Positions 41,319 to 50,137 of a DNA stretch of 64,000 nucleotides are shown one piece after another; within the stretch, counting starts at the first letter, position 1, and each line of letters opens with the position of its first letter. A model generated the notes under the pieces. It was not told where the DNA came from. It ran no database searches and saw only the letters and a list, made by a program, of their open reading frames with translations. The translations under genes were made by a program, and so were the position numbers. The DNA lies in assembly GCF_004154955.1 (NCBI RefSeq), contig NZ_CP011524.1, positions 62,001 through 126,000 on the forward strand. Reading direction: 5' to 3'. The DNA is from Intestinimonas butyriciproducens. Its GTDB lineage: Bacteria > Bacillota > Clostridia > Oscillospirales > Oscillospiraceae.

Positions 41319-41640
41319 GAAGGGCGGAGGCCGCGAGCAGGGCAAATAAGACCGAGCGGAGGCAAAAAACAGGTGCGCGGAGCGTACGGCATTTTTGCGA
41401 AGCGGCAGGCTTATTTGCCCGAATGCGAGCGAGCCGCAGCGTGAGAGAAGCGCGGAGCGCACGGGAACAGGCACACAGAGGGCCGCCCAAGGGGGCCCCG
41501 TAAAGCCGCAAGGCTTTGTGGGGAGAGGAGGAAGAACGGAGCGCAGCGGATGCCGGACGCAAGACCGGCGGAGCAGAGCGGAGTTTCTTCCGACGACGAA
41601 GCGCGGAGGCGCAAAGAGCGGTTTGCGCTCCGCCACACTT
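41319..41640 (+). repeat. Structured intergenic repeat, family 2, copy after sepF
   Basis: The 360 bases between sepF and divIVA carry: GAAGGGCGGAGG...GAGCAGG (41319-41341); an 11-bp outer stem GGGCAAATAAG (41340-41350) with CTTATTTGCCC (41410-41420); inside it GCAAAAA/TTTTTGC (41362-41368, 41392-41398) enclosing ACAGG, a small GGA-loop hairpin and CGGC; a second GAAGCGCGGAGCGC (41448-41461); and a 12-bp GCAA-loop hairpin CCCCGTAAAGCC/GGCTTTGTGGGG (41496-41523). A further GGAAGAA/TTCTTCC stem follows (about 41529-41591). The modules match those at 13238-13579. Confidence 0.78.
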
Positions 41641-41680
41641 GTCCGATCACCTTTTACAGATAGAGAAATGAGGGATTACC

Positions 41681-42478
41681 ATGCTGACGCCTCAGGAGGT
41701 CTCTGAGCACGCCTTTGCAAAAGCCGGTTTCGGCGGCTACAATATGGCCATGGTGGACGAGTTCTTGGATCAGTTGACCGAGGACTATACCACCCTGTAT
41801 AAGGAAAATGCGGCGCTTAAGAGCAAGATGAAGGTGCTGGTGGACAAGGTGGAGGAATACCGCTCCACCGAGGACGCCATGCGTAAGACACTGCTCACCG
41901 CCCAGAAGATGGCGGACGACATGGTGAAGGAGGCCGAGGAAAAGCGGGCCTCCCTGGTGTCTCACGCGGAGGAGGAGGCCCGGAAACGGGTGAGCGGCCT
42001 CCGCCAGGAGGTGGAGGCGGAGCAGCTCCGCCTCACCGCCGCCCAGAACGCCACCGCGGCCTATGTGGCCAAGCTCAAGGAGCTCTACCAGCATGAGTTG
42101 GACTATATGAACAGCCTCTCTCAGCTTACGCCGTCCGCGCCCAAGGCGCCCGATCCGGTGGTGACCGCGGTGCAGGACATCGAGGCCTCGGTGCAGCGCA
42201 TCGTGGAGGAAGAACAGGAGGACCTGGAGGACACCAAGGAGTTGCCCACGGAGGAGCTGGACGCCGAGATCTCAGAGGAGAAGCCAGGCGGTCTGTACGG
42301 TGAACTGACCGCCACCTTCCTGGACCGGGATGGCGAGACCGAGCGGAAGATGAAGGTAAACCCGGAGCGCCGGGCGGCCGACCGGGCGGAGGGCGCGCCT
42401 TCCGCGGAGGAGCCCACCAAGCGCCTGAACATCGATTTGGAGCATCTTCAGTTCGGGAAAGATTACGAAATCAAGTAA
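41681..42478 (+). CDS. divIVA: DivIVA/GpsB-type cell division or polarity protein
   Basis: A 265-residue coiled-coil protein. The N-terminal DivIVA membrane-binding domain is seen in MLTPQEVSEHAFAKAGFGGY followed by NMAMVDEFLDQL, and coiled coils run to about residue 160. The acidic, less ordered tail (EEEQEDLEDTKELPTEELD) is variable in the family. DivIVA senses curved membrane at poles and septa. The N-terminus has F-G-G-Y where the usual motif is F-R-G-Y, a small change. It ends the yggS-sepF-divIVA group just before the ileS T-box. Confidence 0.93.
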   Translation: MLTPQEVSEHAFAKAGFGGYNMAMVDEFLDQLTEDYTTLYKENAALKSKMKVLVDKVEEYRSTEDAMRKTLLTAQKMADDMVKEAEEKRASLVSHAEEEARKRVSGLRQEVEAEQLRLTAAQNATAAYVAKLKELYQHELDYMNSLSQLTPSAPKAPDPVVTAVQDIEASVQRIVEEEQEDLEDTKELPTEELDAEISEEKPGGLYGELTATFLDRDGETERKMKVNPERRAADRAEGAPSAEEPTKRLNIDLEHLQFGKDYEIK

Positions 42479-42484
42479 ACCCCC

Positions 42485-42513
42485 TTGACAAAGAGGGCGG
42501 AAGCGGATAAAAT
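42485..42513 (+). promoter_or_regulatory. Promoter of the ileS T-box transcript
   Basis: A consensus TTGACA (42485-42490) and TAAAAT (42508-42513) are separated by 17 bases, just after divIVA. Confidence 0.75.
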
Positions 42514-42518
42514 GCACT

Positions 42519-42774
42519 GGCAATAGGAAAAACGCGTGGAAAAGGACGAGTAGCGCCCCTGTAACCGTACAGAGAGCCGCCGTTTGGGTGAGAGGCGGAC
42601 GGAGAAGGGGTGGGAAGATCACCTTGGAGCGTTCCGCTGAAGGAGGAGTAGGCGGCTACGGTTGGCCCCGTTACCGGCCATGCGAGGGGCCGCGGCATGT
42701 CCGCGGCAAGAAGAGTGGTACCGCAGAGGCTTTCAACGCCTTTGTCTCTTTTTGGAGAGACAAAGGCGTTTTTT
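42519..42774 (+). ncRNA. T-box riboswitch for isoleucine
   Basis: The leader of ileS has the hallmarks of a T-box: a long stem I with an ATC codon at the specifier position (GGGAAGATCACC, ATC at 42618-42620), the conserved T-box sequence AAGAGTGGTACCGC (42711-42724), and a terminator. Uncharged tRNA-Ile pairs with the ATC specifier and its free ACCA end pairs with TGGT in the antiterminator, allowing read-through into ileS. The specifier codon agrees with the downstream synthetase. Confidence 0.93.
42735..42774 (+). terminator. T-box-controlled terminator
   Basis: AACGCCTTTGTCTCT (42735-42749) pairs with AGAGACAAAGGCGTT (42756-42770), followed by a T-run. The left arm overlaps the sequence just after the T-box motif, as needed for antiterminator competition. 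Confidence 0.9.
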
Positions 42775-42829
42775 CGTGCGCGTCCCCATACCGAGAAGCA
42801 GAACAGAAGAGAAAAGGAGAACGCAAGAC

Positions 42830-45634
42830 ATGGACTATAATAAGACCGTCAACCTGCCCCAGACCGATTTCCCCATGCGGGCGGGGCTCCCCAGGCGCGA
42901 GCCAGAGATGCTCCAGGCGATGTATGACAAGGACCTCTACCACAAGATGGTCGCCCGTAACGACGGGAAACCCCTCTTCGTCCTCCACGACGGGCCTCCC
43001 TACGCCAACGGAAACATCCACATCGGTACCGCGCTGAACAAGATCCTCAAGGATATCATCGTCAAAGAGAAAAACATGACGGGCTACTGCTCCCCCTATG
43101 TCCCCGGCTGGGACACCCACGGCCTGCCCATCGAATCCGCCATCCTGAAAAACAAAAAGGTGAAGCGGGATGCGCTCACCACCTCCGAGTTTCGGGAGAA
43201 GTGCAAGGAGTACGCCCTTGATTTTGTGGACAAGCAGCGGGAGCAGTTCAAGCGCCTGGGCGTGCTGGGAGAGTGGGACGATCCCTACCTCACGCTGAAG
43301 CCCCATTTTGAAGCCAAGCAGGTGAAGGTGTTTGGCGAGATGGCCAAAAAGGGCTTTATCTATAAGGGGATGAAGCCGGTGTACTGGTGCCCCCATGACC
43401 AGACCGCCCTGGCCGAGGCCGAGATCGAGTATGCCGACGACCCCTGCACCACCATCTTCGTGAAGTTCCCTGTCCGCGACGACAAGGGAATGCTGGCCCA
43501 ATACTGCGACCTCTCCAAGCTCTTCTTCGTCATCTGGACCACCACGCCCTGGACCATCCCGGGCAATATGGCCATCTGCCTCAACGCCGAGCTGGACTAT
43601 GTGCTGCTGGAGGTTCCCTCCGGAGAAGTCTATGTCCTGGCCCAGACCCTGGCCGAGGGCGTATGCAAGGCTGCGGGCATTGATTTCGGCGCCTGCAAGG
43701 TGCTGGCCACCCTCAAGGGCGCCGCGTTCGAGCTCATGACCGCCGCTCACCCGCTTTTCGACCGGGACTCCGTGATCCTCAACGGTGAGCACGTCACCCT
43801 GGACGCCGGCACCGGCTGCGTGCACACCGCCCCCGGCTTCGGCGCGGAGGACTTCCAGATCTGCCAGCAGTACGACAAGGCGGGCCTCACCCACATCGGC
43901 GTGCCCGTGCCGGTGAACGCCAAGGGCGTTATGACCGACGAGCGGTACAACGGACAGTTCTACGCCGTGGGCAACGACATGGTGGTGGAGGATCTGGGCG
44001 CCTGCGGGGCGCTGCTTGCCAGCGAGAAGATTACCCACTCCTACCCCCACTGCTGGCGCTGCAAGCACCCCATCATCTACCGCGCCACAGAGCAGTGGTT
44101 CTGCTCCGTGGACGCCATCAAGGACGCGGCGGTGAAGGCCTGCGACGCCATCCAGTGGAAGCCCGACTGGGGCAAAGACCGCATGACCTCCATGATCACC
44201 GAGCGCAACGACTGGTGCATCAGCCGCCAGCGGGTCTGGGGCGTGCCCATCCCCATCTTCTACTGCGACGCCTGCGGCGCGGATATCGTCACCCCTGAGA
44301 CCATCGACCACGTCTCCGAGCTGTTCCGGGCGCACGGGTCCAACGTCTGGTTCGACCGGGAGGCCGAAGAGCTGCTCCCCGACGGATTCAAATGTCCCAA
44401 GTGCGGCCACACCCATTTTACCAAGGAGACCGACATCATGGATGTGTGGTTCGACTCCGGCTCCACCCACGCCGCCGTCCTGGACGAGCGCCCCTATCTC
44501 CACTTCCCCGCCGACATCTATCTGGAGGGCGGCGACCAGTACCGCGGCTGGTTCCAATCCTCTATGCTCACCAGCATCGCCGCCAAGGGCGTGGCGCCCT
44601 ACCGGCAGATCATCACCCACGGCTGGACCGTGGACGGCGAGGGCCGGGCCATGCACAAGTCCCTGGGCAACGCCGTGGCGCCCGAAGAGATCATCAAGGA
44701 CTACGGCGCGGACATGCTCCGGCTGTGGGTGGCCTCCGCCGACTACACCCAGGATATGCGCATCTCCAAGGACATCATGAAGCAGCTCTCCGAGGCCTAC
44801 CTCAAGATCCGCAATACCGCCCGGTATATGCTGGGCAACCTGGCGGGCTTTGATCCGGACAGGGATCAGGTGCCCTACGCCCAGATGCAGGCGCTGGACC
44901 GGTACGCCCTCTCCCGCTACAACGAGCTGGTAAAGACCGTCCGCGCCGCCTATGACCGGTATGAGTTCCATGCCGTCTACCGCGCGGTTTACAATTTCTG
45001 CGTCATCGATCTGTCCAACCTGTACCTGGATGTCATCAAGGACCGTCTCTACTGCGAGGGGGCCTCCTCCCCGGAGCGCCGCTCCGCCCAGACCGCCCTG
45101 TATGTCATTCTGGACGGCATGACCCGGCTCATCGCCCCCATCCTGGCCTTTACCTCCGACGAGATCTGGGCCGCCATGCCCCACGCCGCCTCCGACAACG
45201 GCGAGAGCGTCCTGCTCAACGACATGCCCGACGCTTCGCCGGCCCTGGCGCTGGACGAGTCCGCCGCCGGGCGCTGGGACAAGCTCATCTCTCTCCGCGA
45301 CGCCGTGAACAAAGCCCTGGAAAACGCCCGCAAGGCCGGCGTACTCAAGAAGAACCAGGACGCTGAGATCCGGCTCTGGGTTTCGGAGGAGGACGCCGCC
45401 TTCCTGAAGGACGTGGATCTGGCCACGCTGTGCATCGTCTCGAAGATGGAGGTCCTCACCGGCGACGGCGAGGGAGAGACGGCGGAGGACTGCCTAGTGC
45501 CCGCCACCATCGCTGTGACCCTGTCCGACGCCCCCAAGTGCGTCCGCTGCTGGAACCACAACGGGCATGTGGGCGAGGATCACGACCACGCCGAGCTGTG
45601 CCCCCGCTGTGCCGCAGTGGTGAGAGCCCTGTAA
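42830..45634 (+). CDS. ileS: Isoleucyl-tRNA synthetase
   Basis: A 934-residue class I synthetase of bacterial length. Motifs: NGNIHIGTALNK (HIGH motif), the CP1 editing domain with TTPWTIPGN, GTGCVHTAPGFG and HCWRCKHP, the KMSKS-equivalent MHKSLGNAV, and a C-terminal zinc site (CVRCWNH ... LCPRC). It charges tRNA-Ile and edits valine. The ATG at 42830 follows AAAAGGAG; the frame runs open through the T-box upstream but is not coding there. Expression is controlled by the T-box. Confidence 0.97.
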   Translation: MDYNKTVNLPQTDFPMRAGLPRREPEMLQAMYDKDLYHKMVARNDGKPLFVLHDGPPYANGNIHIGTALNKILKDIIVKEKNMTGYCSPYVPGWDTHGLPIESAILKNKKVKRDALTTSEFREKCKEYALDFVDKQREQFKRLGVLGEWDDPYLTLKPHFEAKQVKVFGEMAKKGFIYKGMKPVYWCPHDQTALAEAEIEYADDPCTTIFVKFPVRDDKGMLAQYCDLSKLFFVIWTTTPWTIPGNMAICLNAELDYVLLEVPSGEVYVLAQTLAEGVCKAAGIDFGACKVLATLKGAAFELMTAAHPLFDRDSVILNGEHVTLDAGTGCVHTAPGFGAEDFQICQQYDKAGLTHIGVPVPVNAKGVMTDERYNGQFYAVGNDMVVEDLGACGALLASEKITHSYPHCWRCKHPIIYRATEQWFCSVDAIKDAAVKACDAIQWKPDWGKDRMTSMITERNDWCISRQRVWGVPIPIFYCDACGADIVTPETIDHVSELFRAHGSNVWFDREAEELLPDGFKCPKCGHTHFTKETDIMDVWFDSGSTHAAVLDERPYLHFPADIYLEGGDQYRGWFQSSMLTSIAAKGVAPYRQIITHGWTVDGEGRAMHKSLGNAVAPEEIIKDYGADMLRLWVASADYTQDMRISKDIMKQLSEAYLKIRNTARYMLGNLAGFDPDRDQVPYAQMQALDRYALSRYNELVKTVRAAYDRYEFHAVYRAVYNFCVIDLSNLYLDVIKDRLYCEGASSPERRSAQTALYVILDGMTRLIAPILAFTSDEIWAAMPHAASDNGESVLLNDMPDASPALALDESAAGRWDKLISLRDAVNKALENARKAGVLKKNQDAEIRLWVSEEDAAFLKDVDLATLCIVSKMEVLTGDGEGETAEDCLVPATIAVTLSDAPKCVRCWNHNGHVGEDHDHAELCPRCAAVVRAL

Positions 45635-45684
45635 GTTCCCGGCCGGATAGACCAAACCGCCGCGGGGAGAATAAGAGAATAAGA

Positions 45685-45712
45685 GCGGCCCGCCTGATAA
45701 GAGGCGGGCCGC
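45685..45712. terminator. Hairpin between convergent ileS and aspA
   Basis: GCGGCCCGCCT (45685-45695) pairs with AGGCGGGCCGC (45702-45712). The T-rich flanks are modest on both strands (TTCTTC right, TTATTC on the other strand), fitting a shared terminator. Confidence 0.75.
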
Positions 45713-45748
45713 TTCTTCGTACAAGGGGAGCGATCTGTGGGATCGCTG

Positions 45749-47176
45749 CTACCGCTCCAGCAGCTCTTTGGCGGAAATGCCCGGCTCGGTCATGGAGTAG
45801 GGGTCCAAAATTTTTTCAAGGGTCTCCTCATCCAGAACGCCCTCCTCCAGGATGAGATCCTTCACGGAGCCGCCGGTCTCAATGGCCCGTTTGGCCAGGT
45901 CGGCCGCCGCCTCGTAGCCGATATGGGGGCACAGGGCCGTGATGATGCCCACGCTGTTGTCCACCATGGCCTTGCACCGCGCGGCGTTGGCCGTGATCCC
46001 CACGATGCAGTTGTCCACCAGTGTATGTACCGCGTAGGTCAGGGTCTCCACCGACTGGATGAGATGATAAAAGATAATGGGCTCAAAGGCGTTGAGCTCC
46101 AACTGTCCGGCCTCCGCCGCCATGGTCACGGTCATGTCTCCGCCAATGATATGGAAGGCCACCTGATTGACCACCTCCGGGATCACCGGGTTTACCTTGC
46201 CCGGCATGATGGAGGAGCCGTTCTGGCGGGGCGGCAGGTTGATCTCATTGAAGCCGCAGCGGGGGCCCGAGGAGAGCAGCCTGAGGTCGTTGCACATCTT
46301 GGAGAGATTGACCGCACAGGTCTTTACCGCGCCGGAGACAGCCACAAATTCGTCCAGATTCTGGGTGGCGTCAATGAGGTCAAAGGCCTGGATGAGCCGC
46401 AGGCCCGTGACCTTGGAGAGATTGGGCACGATGCGGCGGAGGTACTGTTCGTCGGCGTTGATGCCGGTGCCGATGGCGGTGCCGCCCATATTGAGGCAGC
46501 GCATCTCATCCTGCGCCCGCTCCAGGCGGACGATGTCCCGGCGGATGGCCTCACTGTAGGCGCGGAATTCCTGCCCCAGACGGATGGGGACCGCGTCCTG
46601 CATCTGGGTGCGTCCCATCTTGATCACCCCGTCGAACTCCTCCGCCTTCTGGGTGAGGGCGGCATACAGCCGCTCCAACTGGATCTGAGCACGGATGAGG
46701 AGCTTGAGCACTGCCATCTTTCCCGCAGAGGGAAAAACATCGTTGGTGGACTGCCCATAGTTCACATGATCATTGGGATTCACCAGGGCGTAGTCCCCCT
46801 TTTCCCCTCCCAGCAGCTCGATGGCCCGGTTGGCGATGACCTCGTTGGCGTTCATGTTGAGACTGGTGCCCGCGCCCCCCTGGATGGGATCCACGATGAA
46901 GGCCTCGTGGAGCTTGCCCGCCGCAATCTCGTCACAGGCGCGGACGATGGCGTCCGCCACCCGTTTGTCCAGCAGGCCGATCTCATAGTTGGTGATAGCC
47001 GATGCCTTTTTGATCTCGGCAATGGAGTTGATGATCTCCGGGTGCATGGTCAGCCCCGTGATGTGAAAGTTTTCCGCCGCCCGCAGGGACTGTACGCCGT
47101 AATACACGTCCTTGGGCACAGACCGCTCTCCAATGGAGTCGTGCTCGGAACGATAGACCGTCTTGACCGCCGCCAT
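45749..47176 (-). CDS. aspA: Aspartate ammonia-lyase
   Basis: A 475-residue lyase of the fumarase/aspartase superfamily. The signature GSSIMPGKVNP is exact, and QGGAGTSLNMNANEVIANRA and GQSTNDVFPSA mark the other active-site segments. It converts L-aspartate to fumarate and ammonia; aspartase is favoured over class II fumarase because of the LNMNANEVIANRA form and the size, but the two are hard to separate by eye. It has its own promoter (47218-47245) and a terminator isolates it from the metal operon upstream. Confidence 0.92.
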   Translation of the reverse strand: MAAVKTVYRSEHDSIGERSVPKDVYYGVQSLRAAENFHITGLTMHPEIINSIAEIKKASAITNYEIGLLDKRVADAIVRACDEIAAGKLHEAFIVDPIQGGAGTSLNMNANEVIANRAIELLGGEKGDYALVNPNDHVNYGQSTNDVFPSAGKMAVLKLLIRAQIQLERLYAALTQKAEEFDGVIKMGRTQMQDAVPIRLGQEFRAYSEAIRRDIVRLERAQDEMRCLNMGGTAIGTGINADEQYLRRIVPNLSKVTGLRLIQAFDLIDATQNLDEFVAVSGAVKTCAVNLSKMCNDLRLLSSGPRCGFNEINLPPRQNGSSIMPGKVNPVIPEVVNQVAFHIIGGDMTVTMAAEAGQLELNAFEPIIFYHLIQSVETLTYAVHTLVDNCIVGITANAARCKAMVDNSVGIITALCPHIGYEAAADLAKRAIETGGSVKDLILEEGVLDEETLEKILDPYSMTEPGISAKELLER

Positions 47177-47217
47177 AAAAATCCCTCCATGAAATTATAG
47201 TTTCATTTTCGAGATTT

Positions 47218-47245
47218 ATTATAGCATGTGTTCCAACATTTGCAA
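47218..47245 (-). promoter_or_regulatory. Promoter of aspA
   Basis: On the minus strand TTGCAA (47245-47240) and a perfect TATAAT (47223-47218) are 16 bases apart, 42 bases upstream of aspA. The surrounding 100 bases are AT-rich. Confidence 0.65.
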
Positions 47246-47291
47246 GCATATTTGCAATAAATATTTCAAATGACGGATAACTTGTAAAAAT

Positions 47292-47316
47292 AGCCCCGCC
47301 GGATTCCGGCGGGGCT
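47292..47316 (-). terminator. Terminator of the metal efflux operon
   Basis: AGCCCCGCCGG (47292-47302) pairs with CCGGCGGGGCT (47306-47316) around ATT; on the minus strand it runs into ATTTTTA. It separates the P-type ATPase gene from aspA. Confidence 0.85.
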
Positions 47317-47368
47317 GCTGCAAAAGACGAGGGGCGGGCGGGGCGGAACGGAACTGTGTAAACAGACC

Positions 47369-49219
47369 CTAGCGGTCGCCTGCCCGAAGGGCGCGCATGG
47401 CGTTGAGAATGGCGATGACGGACACCCCCACGTCGGCAAAGACGGCCTCCCACATGTTGGCCATGCCCAGGGCGCCCAGGGCCAGCACCAGCAGCTTCAC
47501 CCCCAGGGCGAACACGATGTTTTGACGGACAATGCGCAGCGTCTGCTTGGAGATGCGGATGGCGGCGGCGATTTTGGAGGGCTTGTCGTCCATGAGCACG
47601 ATATCGGCGGCCTCGATGGCGGCGTCGGAGCCCAGGCCGCCCATGGCGATGCCCAGGTCCGCCCTGCTGAGCACGGGAGCGTCGTTAATGCCGTCGCCTA
47701 CGAAGGCCAGCTTTCCCCTGCCGGTCTTTTCCTTCAGCAGGGCCTCCACACGCTCTACCTTGCCGGCGGGCAGAAGCTGGGTGTGGACCTCATCCAGGCC
47801 CAGCCGGGCGGCCACATCCTCGCCCACCGCCCTGGTGTCTCCGGTGAGCATGACAGTCTTGCGGACACCCATGGCCTTGAGGGCGGAGATGGCCTGGACG
47901 GCGTCTTCCTTCACCTCGTCGGAGATGACGATGTGTCCCAGATACCGGCCCTCCGACGCCACGTGGACCGTGGTGCCGACCCGGTGGCAGGGGTGCCATT
48001 CCACGCCCACGCGCTCCATGAGCTTGTCATTGCCCACGGCCACCGGGATCCCGTCCACCTCGGCCCTCACGCCATGGCCCGCGATCTCCTCCACGTCCGT
48101 GACCCGGCCCGCGTCGATTTCCCTGCCGTAGGCCTCCCGCAGGGATCTGGAGATGGGGTGGTCGGAATAGCTCTCCGCTAGGGCGGCCAGCTCCAGCAGC
48201 CGTTCCTCCGAGCATTCACCGGGGTGGATGGCGGTGACATTGAATACGCCCTTGGTAAGCGTGCCCGTCTTGTCAAAGACCACGATCTCCGTGTCGGCGA
48301 GCACCTCCAGATAGTTGCCGCCCTTGACCAGAATGCCCGCCCGGGAGGCGCCGCCGATGCCGCCGAAGAAGGAGAGCGGCACCGAGATGACCAGGGCGCA
48401 GGGGCAGGAGATGACCAGGAAGATAAGGGCTCGGTTGAGGCTCTCCGTCCAGTGCATCAGTCCCAGAAGGGGCGGGACCACGGCCAGCAGGACGGCGGCA
48501 ATGACCACCACAGGGGTATAGTAGCGGGCGAACTTGGTGATGAAGTTCTCGGCCCGGGCTTTTTTGCTGCTGGAGTTTTCCACTAGGTCCAGGATCTTGG
48601 CCACGGTGGACTCCTCAAAGGCTTTGGTCACACGGACCTTCAGGAGGCCGGAGAGATTGACGCAGCCGGAGATCACGTCGTCCCCCGGCTCGGCCTCCCG
48701 GGGGAGGGATTCACCGGTGAGGGCGGCGGTGTCCAGTGTGGACTTGCCCTCCAGCACCACGCCGTCCAGGGGCACCCGCTCCCCTGCCTTGATGACGATG
48801 GTGTCCCCCACCGACACCTCGTCAGGGTCCACCTGCACCAGCTCGCCGCCCCGCTCTATATTGGCATAGTCGGGCCGGATATCCATCAGGGCGGTGATGG
48901 ACTGCCGGGACTTGCCCACGGCGTAGGACTGGAAGAGCTCGCCCACCTGATAGAAGAGCATGACGAACACGGCCTCGGGGTACTCGCCGATGCAGAACGC
49001 ACCCAGAGTGGCCAGCGCCATCAGAAAGTTTTCATCAAAGACCTGACCATGGGAGATGTTCCGCGCCGCCCGCCACAAGACGTCCCAGCCGATGACGGCA
49101 TAGGGGACCAAAAAGGCGCACAGCCGGAACCAGCCCTCCAACGGAAGGAGGACCGCCGCTGCCAGCAGCACGGCGCTGGCCAGAATGCGCCAGAGGGTTT
49201 GCTTCTGCTTCTTGCTCAT
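47369..49219 (-). CDS. Heavy-metal translocating P1B-type ATPase (Zn/Cd/Co type)
   Basis: A 616-residue metal pump. Motifs: TGES (LTGESLPRE), the metal-binding CPC in SCPCALVIS, phosphorylation site DKTGTLTKG, the P1B-specific HP dipeptide in YSDHPISRS, and GDGINDAP. It has no N-terminal metal-binding domain; that domain is encoded separately as the 72-residue HMA protein upstream. The CPC plus a CadC-like regulator point to Zn2+/Cd2+/Pb2+ export, though Cu cannot be excluded. The ATG at 49219 has GGAGGC upstream; the longer open frame overlaps the HMA gene. Confidence 0.94.
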   Translation of the reverse strand: MSKKQKQTLWRILASAVLLAAAVLLPLEGWFRLCAFLVPYAVIGWDVLWRAARNISHGQVFDENFLMALATLGAFCIGEYPEAVFVMLFYQVGELFQSYAVGKSRQSITALMDIRPDYANIERGGELVQVDPDEVSVGDTIVIKAGERVPLDGVVLEGKSTLDTAALTGESLPREAEPGDDVISGCVNLSGLLKVRVTKAFEESTVAKILDLVENSSSKKARAENFITKFARYYTPVVVIAAVLLAVVPPLLGLMHWTESLNRALIFLVISCPCALVISVPLSFFGGIGGASRAGILVKGGNYLEVLADTEIVVFDKTGTLTKGVFNVTAIHPGECSEERLLELAALAESYSDHPISRSLREAYGREIDAGRVTDVEEIAGHGVRAEVDGIPVAVGNDKLMERVGVEWHPCHRVGTTVHVASEGRYLGHIVISDEVKEDAVQAISALKAMGVRKTVMLTGDTRAVGEDVAARLGLDEVHTQLLPAGKVERVEALLKEKTGRGKLAFVGDGINDAPVLSRADLGIAMGGLGSDAAIEAADIVLMDDKPSKIAAAIRISKQTLRIVRQNIVFALGVKLLVLALGALGMANMWEAVFADVGVSVIAILNAMRALRAGDR

Positions 49220-49272
49220 GATAACAGCCTCCAAAAGCGGGACCTGGGCGTCCGTGTCCAGGTCCTGCGGGT

Positions 49273-49491
49273 TTACCGGACGATCTGACAGTCGGGCTCC
49301 ACCTTTTTGCACACCCGGACCACTTCATCCAGCACGGCCTCGAACCGTGCGTCCTCCGCATCCAGCGTGAGCTTCTGCGTCAAAAAACTCACAGTGGCGT
49401 CGTTGACGCCGTCGATCTTCTTGATGGCGCCCTCCATCTTGGCGGCACAGTTGGCACAGTCCAGATCGACCAGCTTGAATTTCTTTTTCAT
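49273..49491 (-). CDS. Heavy-metal-associated (HMA) domain protein
   Basis: A 72-residue ferredoxin-like HMA domain. The metal motif D-C-A-N-C (residues 9-13, LDCANCAAKME) is followed by the VNDATVSFLTQKL strand typical of the fold. Aspartate before the first cysteine (DCxxC) is typical of zinc/cadmium domains in place of the GMTCxxC of copper ones. It probably delivers metal to the ATPase or serves as its detached N-terminal domain. GGAGGAG precedes the ATG at 49491; an in-frame GTG/ATG ten codons earlier is less likely. Confidence 0.92.
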   Translation of the reverse strand: MKKKFKLVDLDCANCAAKMEGAIKKIDGVNDATVSFLTQKLTLDAEDARFEAVLDEVVRVCKKVEPDCQIVR

Positions 49492-49560
49492 GACAAACTT
49501 CTCCTCCTTATCAATAACCAATTACATGGGGTAGTATCCTTAGGGGACGCTTCATGTGTC

Positions 49561-49923
49561 TTACTCGCTGATGTGCTCGATACCCTGGTCCAGAATGGTC
49601 CGCACGTGGCCGTCGGCCAGGGCGTAATAGACCTGCTTGCCCTCCCGGCGGTACTTCACCAGTTTCGACTGCTTCAGCGCCCGGAGCTGATGGGAGATGG
49701 CCGACTGCGTCATGCCCAGGAGCTGGGCGATGTCGCACACGCACATCTCGGACTCAAAGAGGACGTACAGGATCTTGATGCGGGTGGAATCTCCAAAGAT
49801 CTTGAAGAGCTCCGCCAGATCGTAGAGGATCTCCTCGTCGGGCATATCCGCGTCCACCTTTTCCACGATCTCCTCATGGATGTGGAAGTCCGCGCACTGC
49901 TCCAGCTCCTTCTGTTCCGCCAT
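49561..49923 (-). CDS. ArsR/SmtB-family metal-sensing repressor (CadC/CzrA-like)
   Basis: A 120-residue winged-helix repressor. The alpha-3N site of CadC-type sensors is seen as ESEMCVCDIAQLL (the ELCVCDL motif), with the N-terminal C-A-D-F-H-I-H histidine/cysteine arm and C-terminal D-G-H-V-x-T-I-x-D-Q-G-x-E-H as the alpha-5 site. The recognition helix is MTQSAISHQLRALKQ. It should release DNA on binding Cd/Zn/Pb and derepress itself and the HMA-ATPase genes that follow. A matching operator overlaps its promoter. Confidence 0.95.
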   Translation of the reverse strand: MAEQKELEQCADFHIHEEIVEKVDADMPDEEILYDLAELFKIFGDSTRIKILYVLFESEMCVCDIAQLLGMTQSAISHQLRALKQSKLVKYRREGKQVYYALADGHVRTILDQGIEHISE

Positions 49924-49942
49924 AAGCTCACCTCAAAAACAA

Positions 49943-49966
49943 ACATATGAGTTATTGTTCATATGT
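49943..49966. promoter_or_regulatory. ArsR-family operator upstream of the metal operon
   Basis: ACATATGA (49943-49950) and TCATATGT (49959-49966) form a perfect dyad around 8 bases. Read on the minus strand it gives ATATGAACA at one half, the usual ArsR/SmtB half-site. It lies just downstream of a TATAAT on the minus strand (near 49969-49976), so bound repressor would block transcription start. Confidence 0.8.
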
Positions 49967-50057
49967 ATTATTATATACAGGCCGCGTCAAATGTCAATAG
50001 GGGCGGAGAAAAAATTTTTTCTTTGCCCCAAAAGCCGTGTGCGGCATACATTAAGCC

Positions 50058-50085
50058 TTGTTTTGTCCAAATTTTGTGATATACT
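50058..50085 (+). promoter_or_regulatory. Promoter of the ABC-F gene
   Basis: TTGTTT (50058-50063) and TATACT (50080-50085) are 16 bases apart, with TGA making an extended -10. The sequence TTTGTGATATACTAT recurs exactly in front of the membrane-protein gene at about 51830-51844. Confidence 0.6.
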
Positions 50086-50137
50086 ATTTGGGCATTTGTT
50101 TGTCATACATGATTACTTTGATATAAAGGAGCACGAC

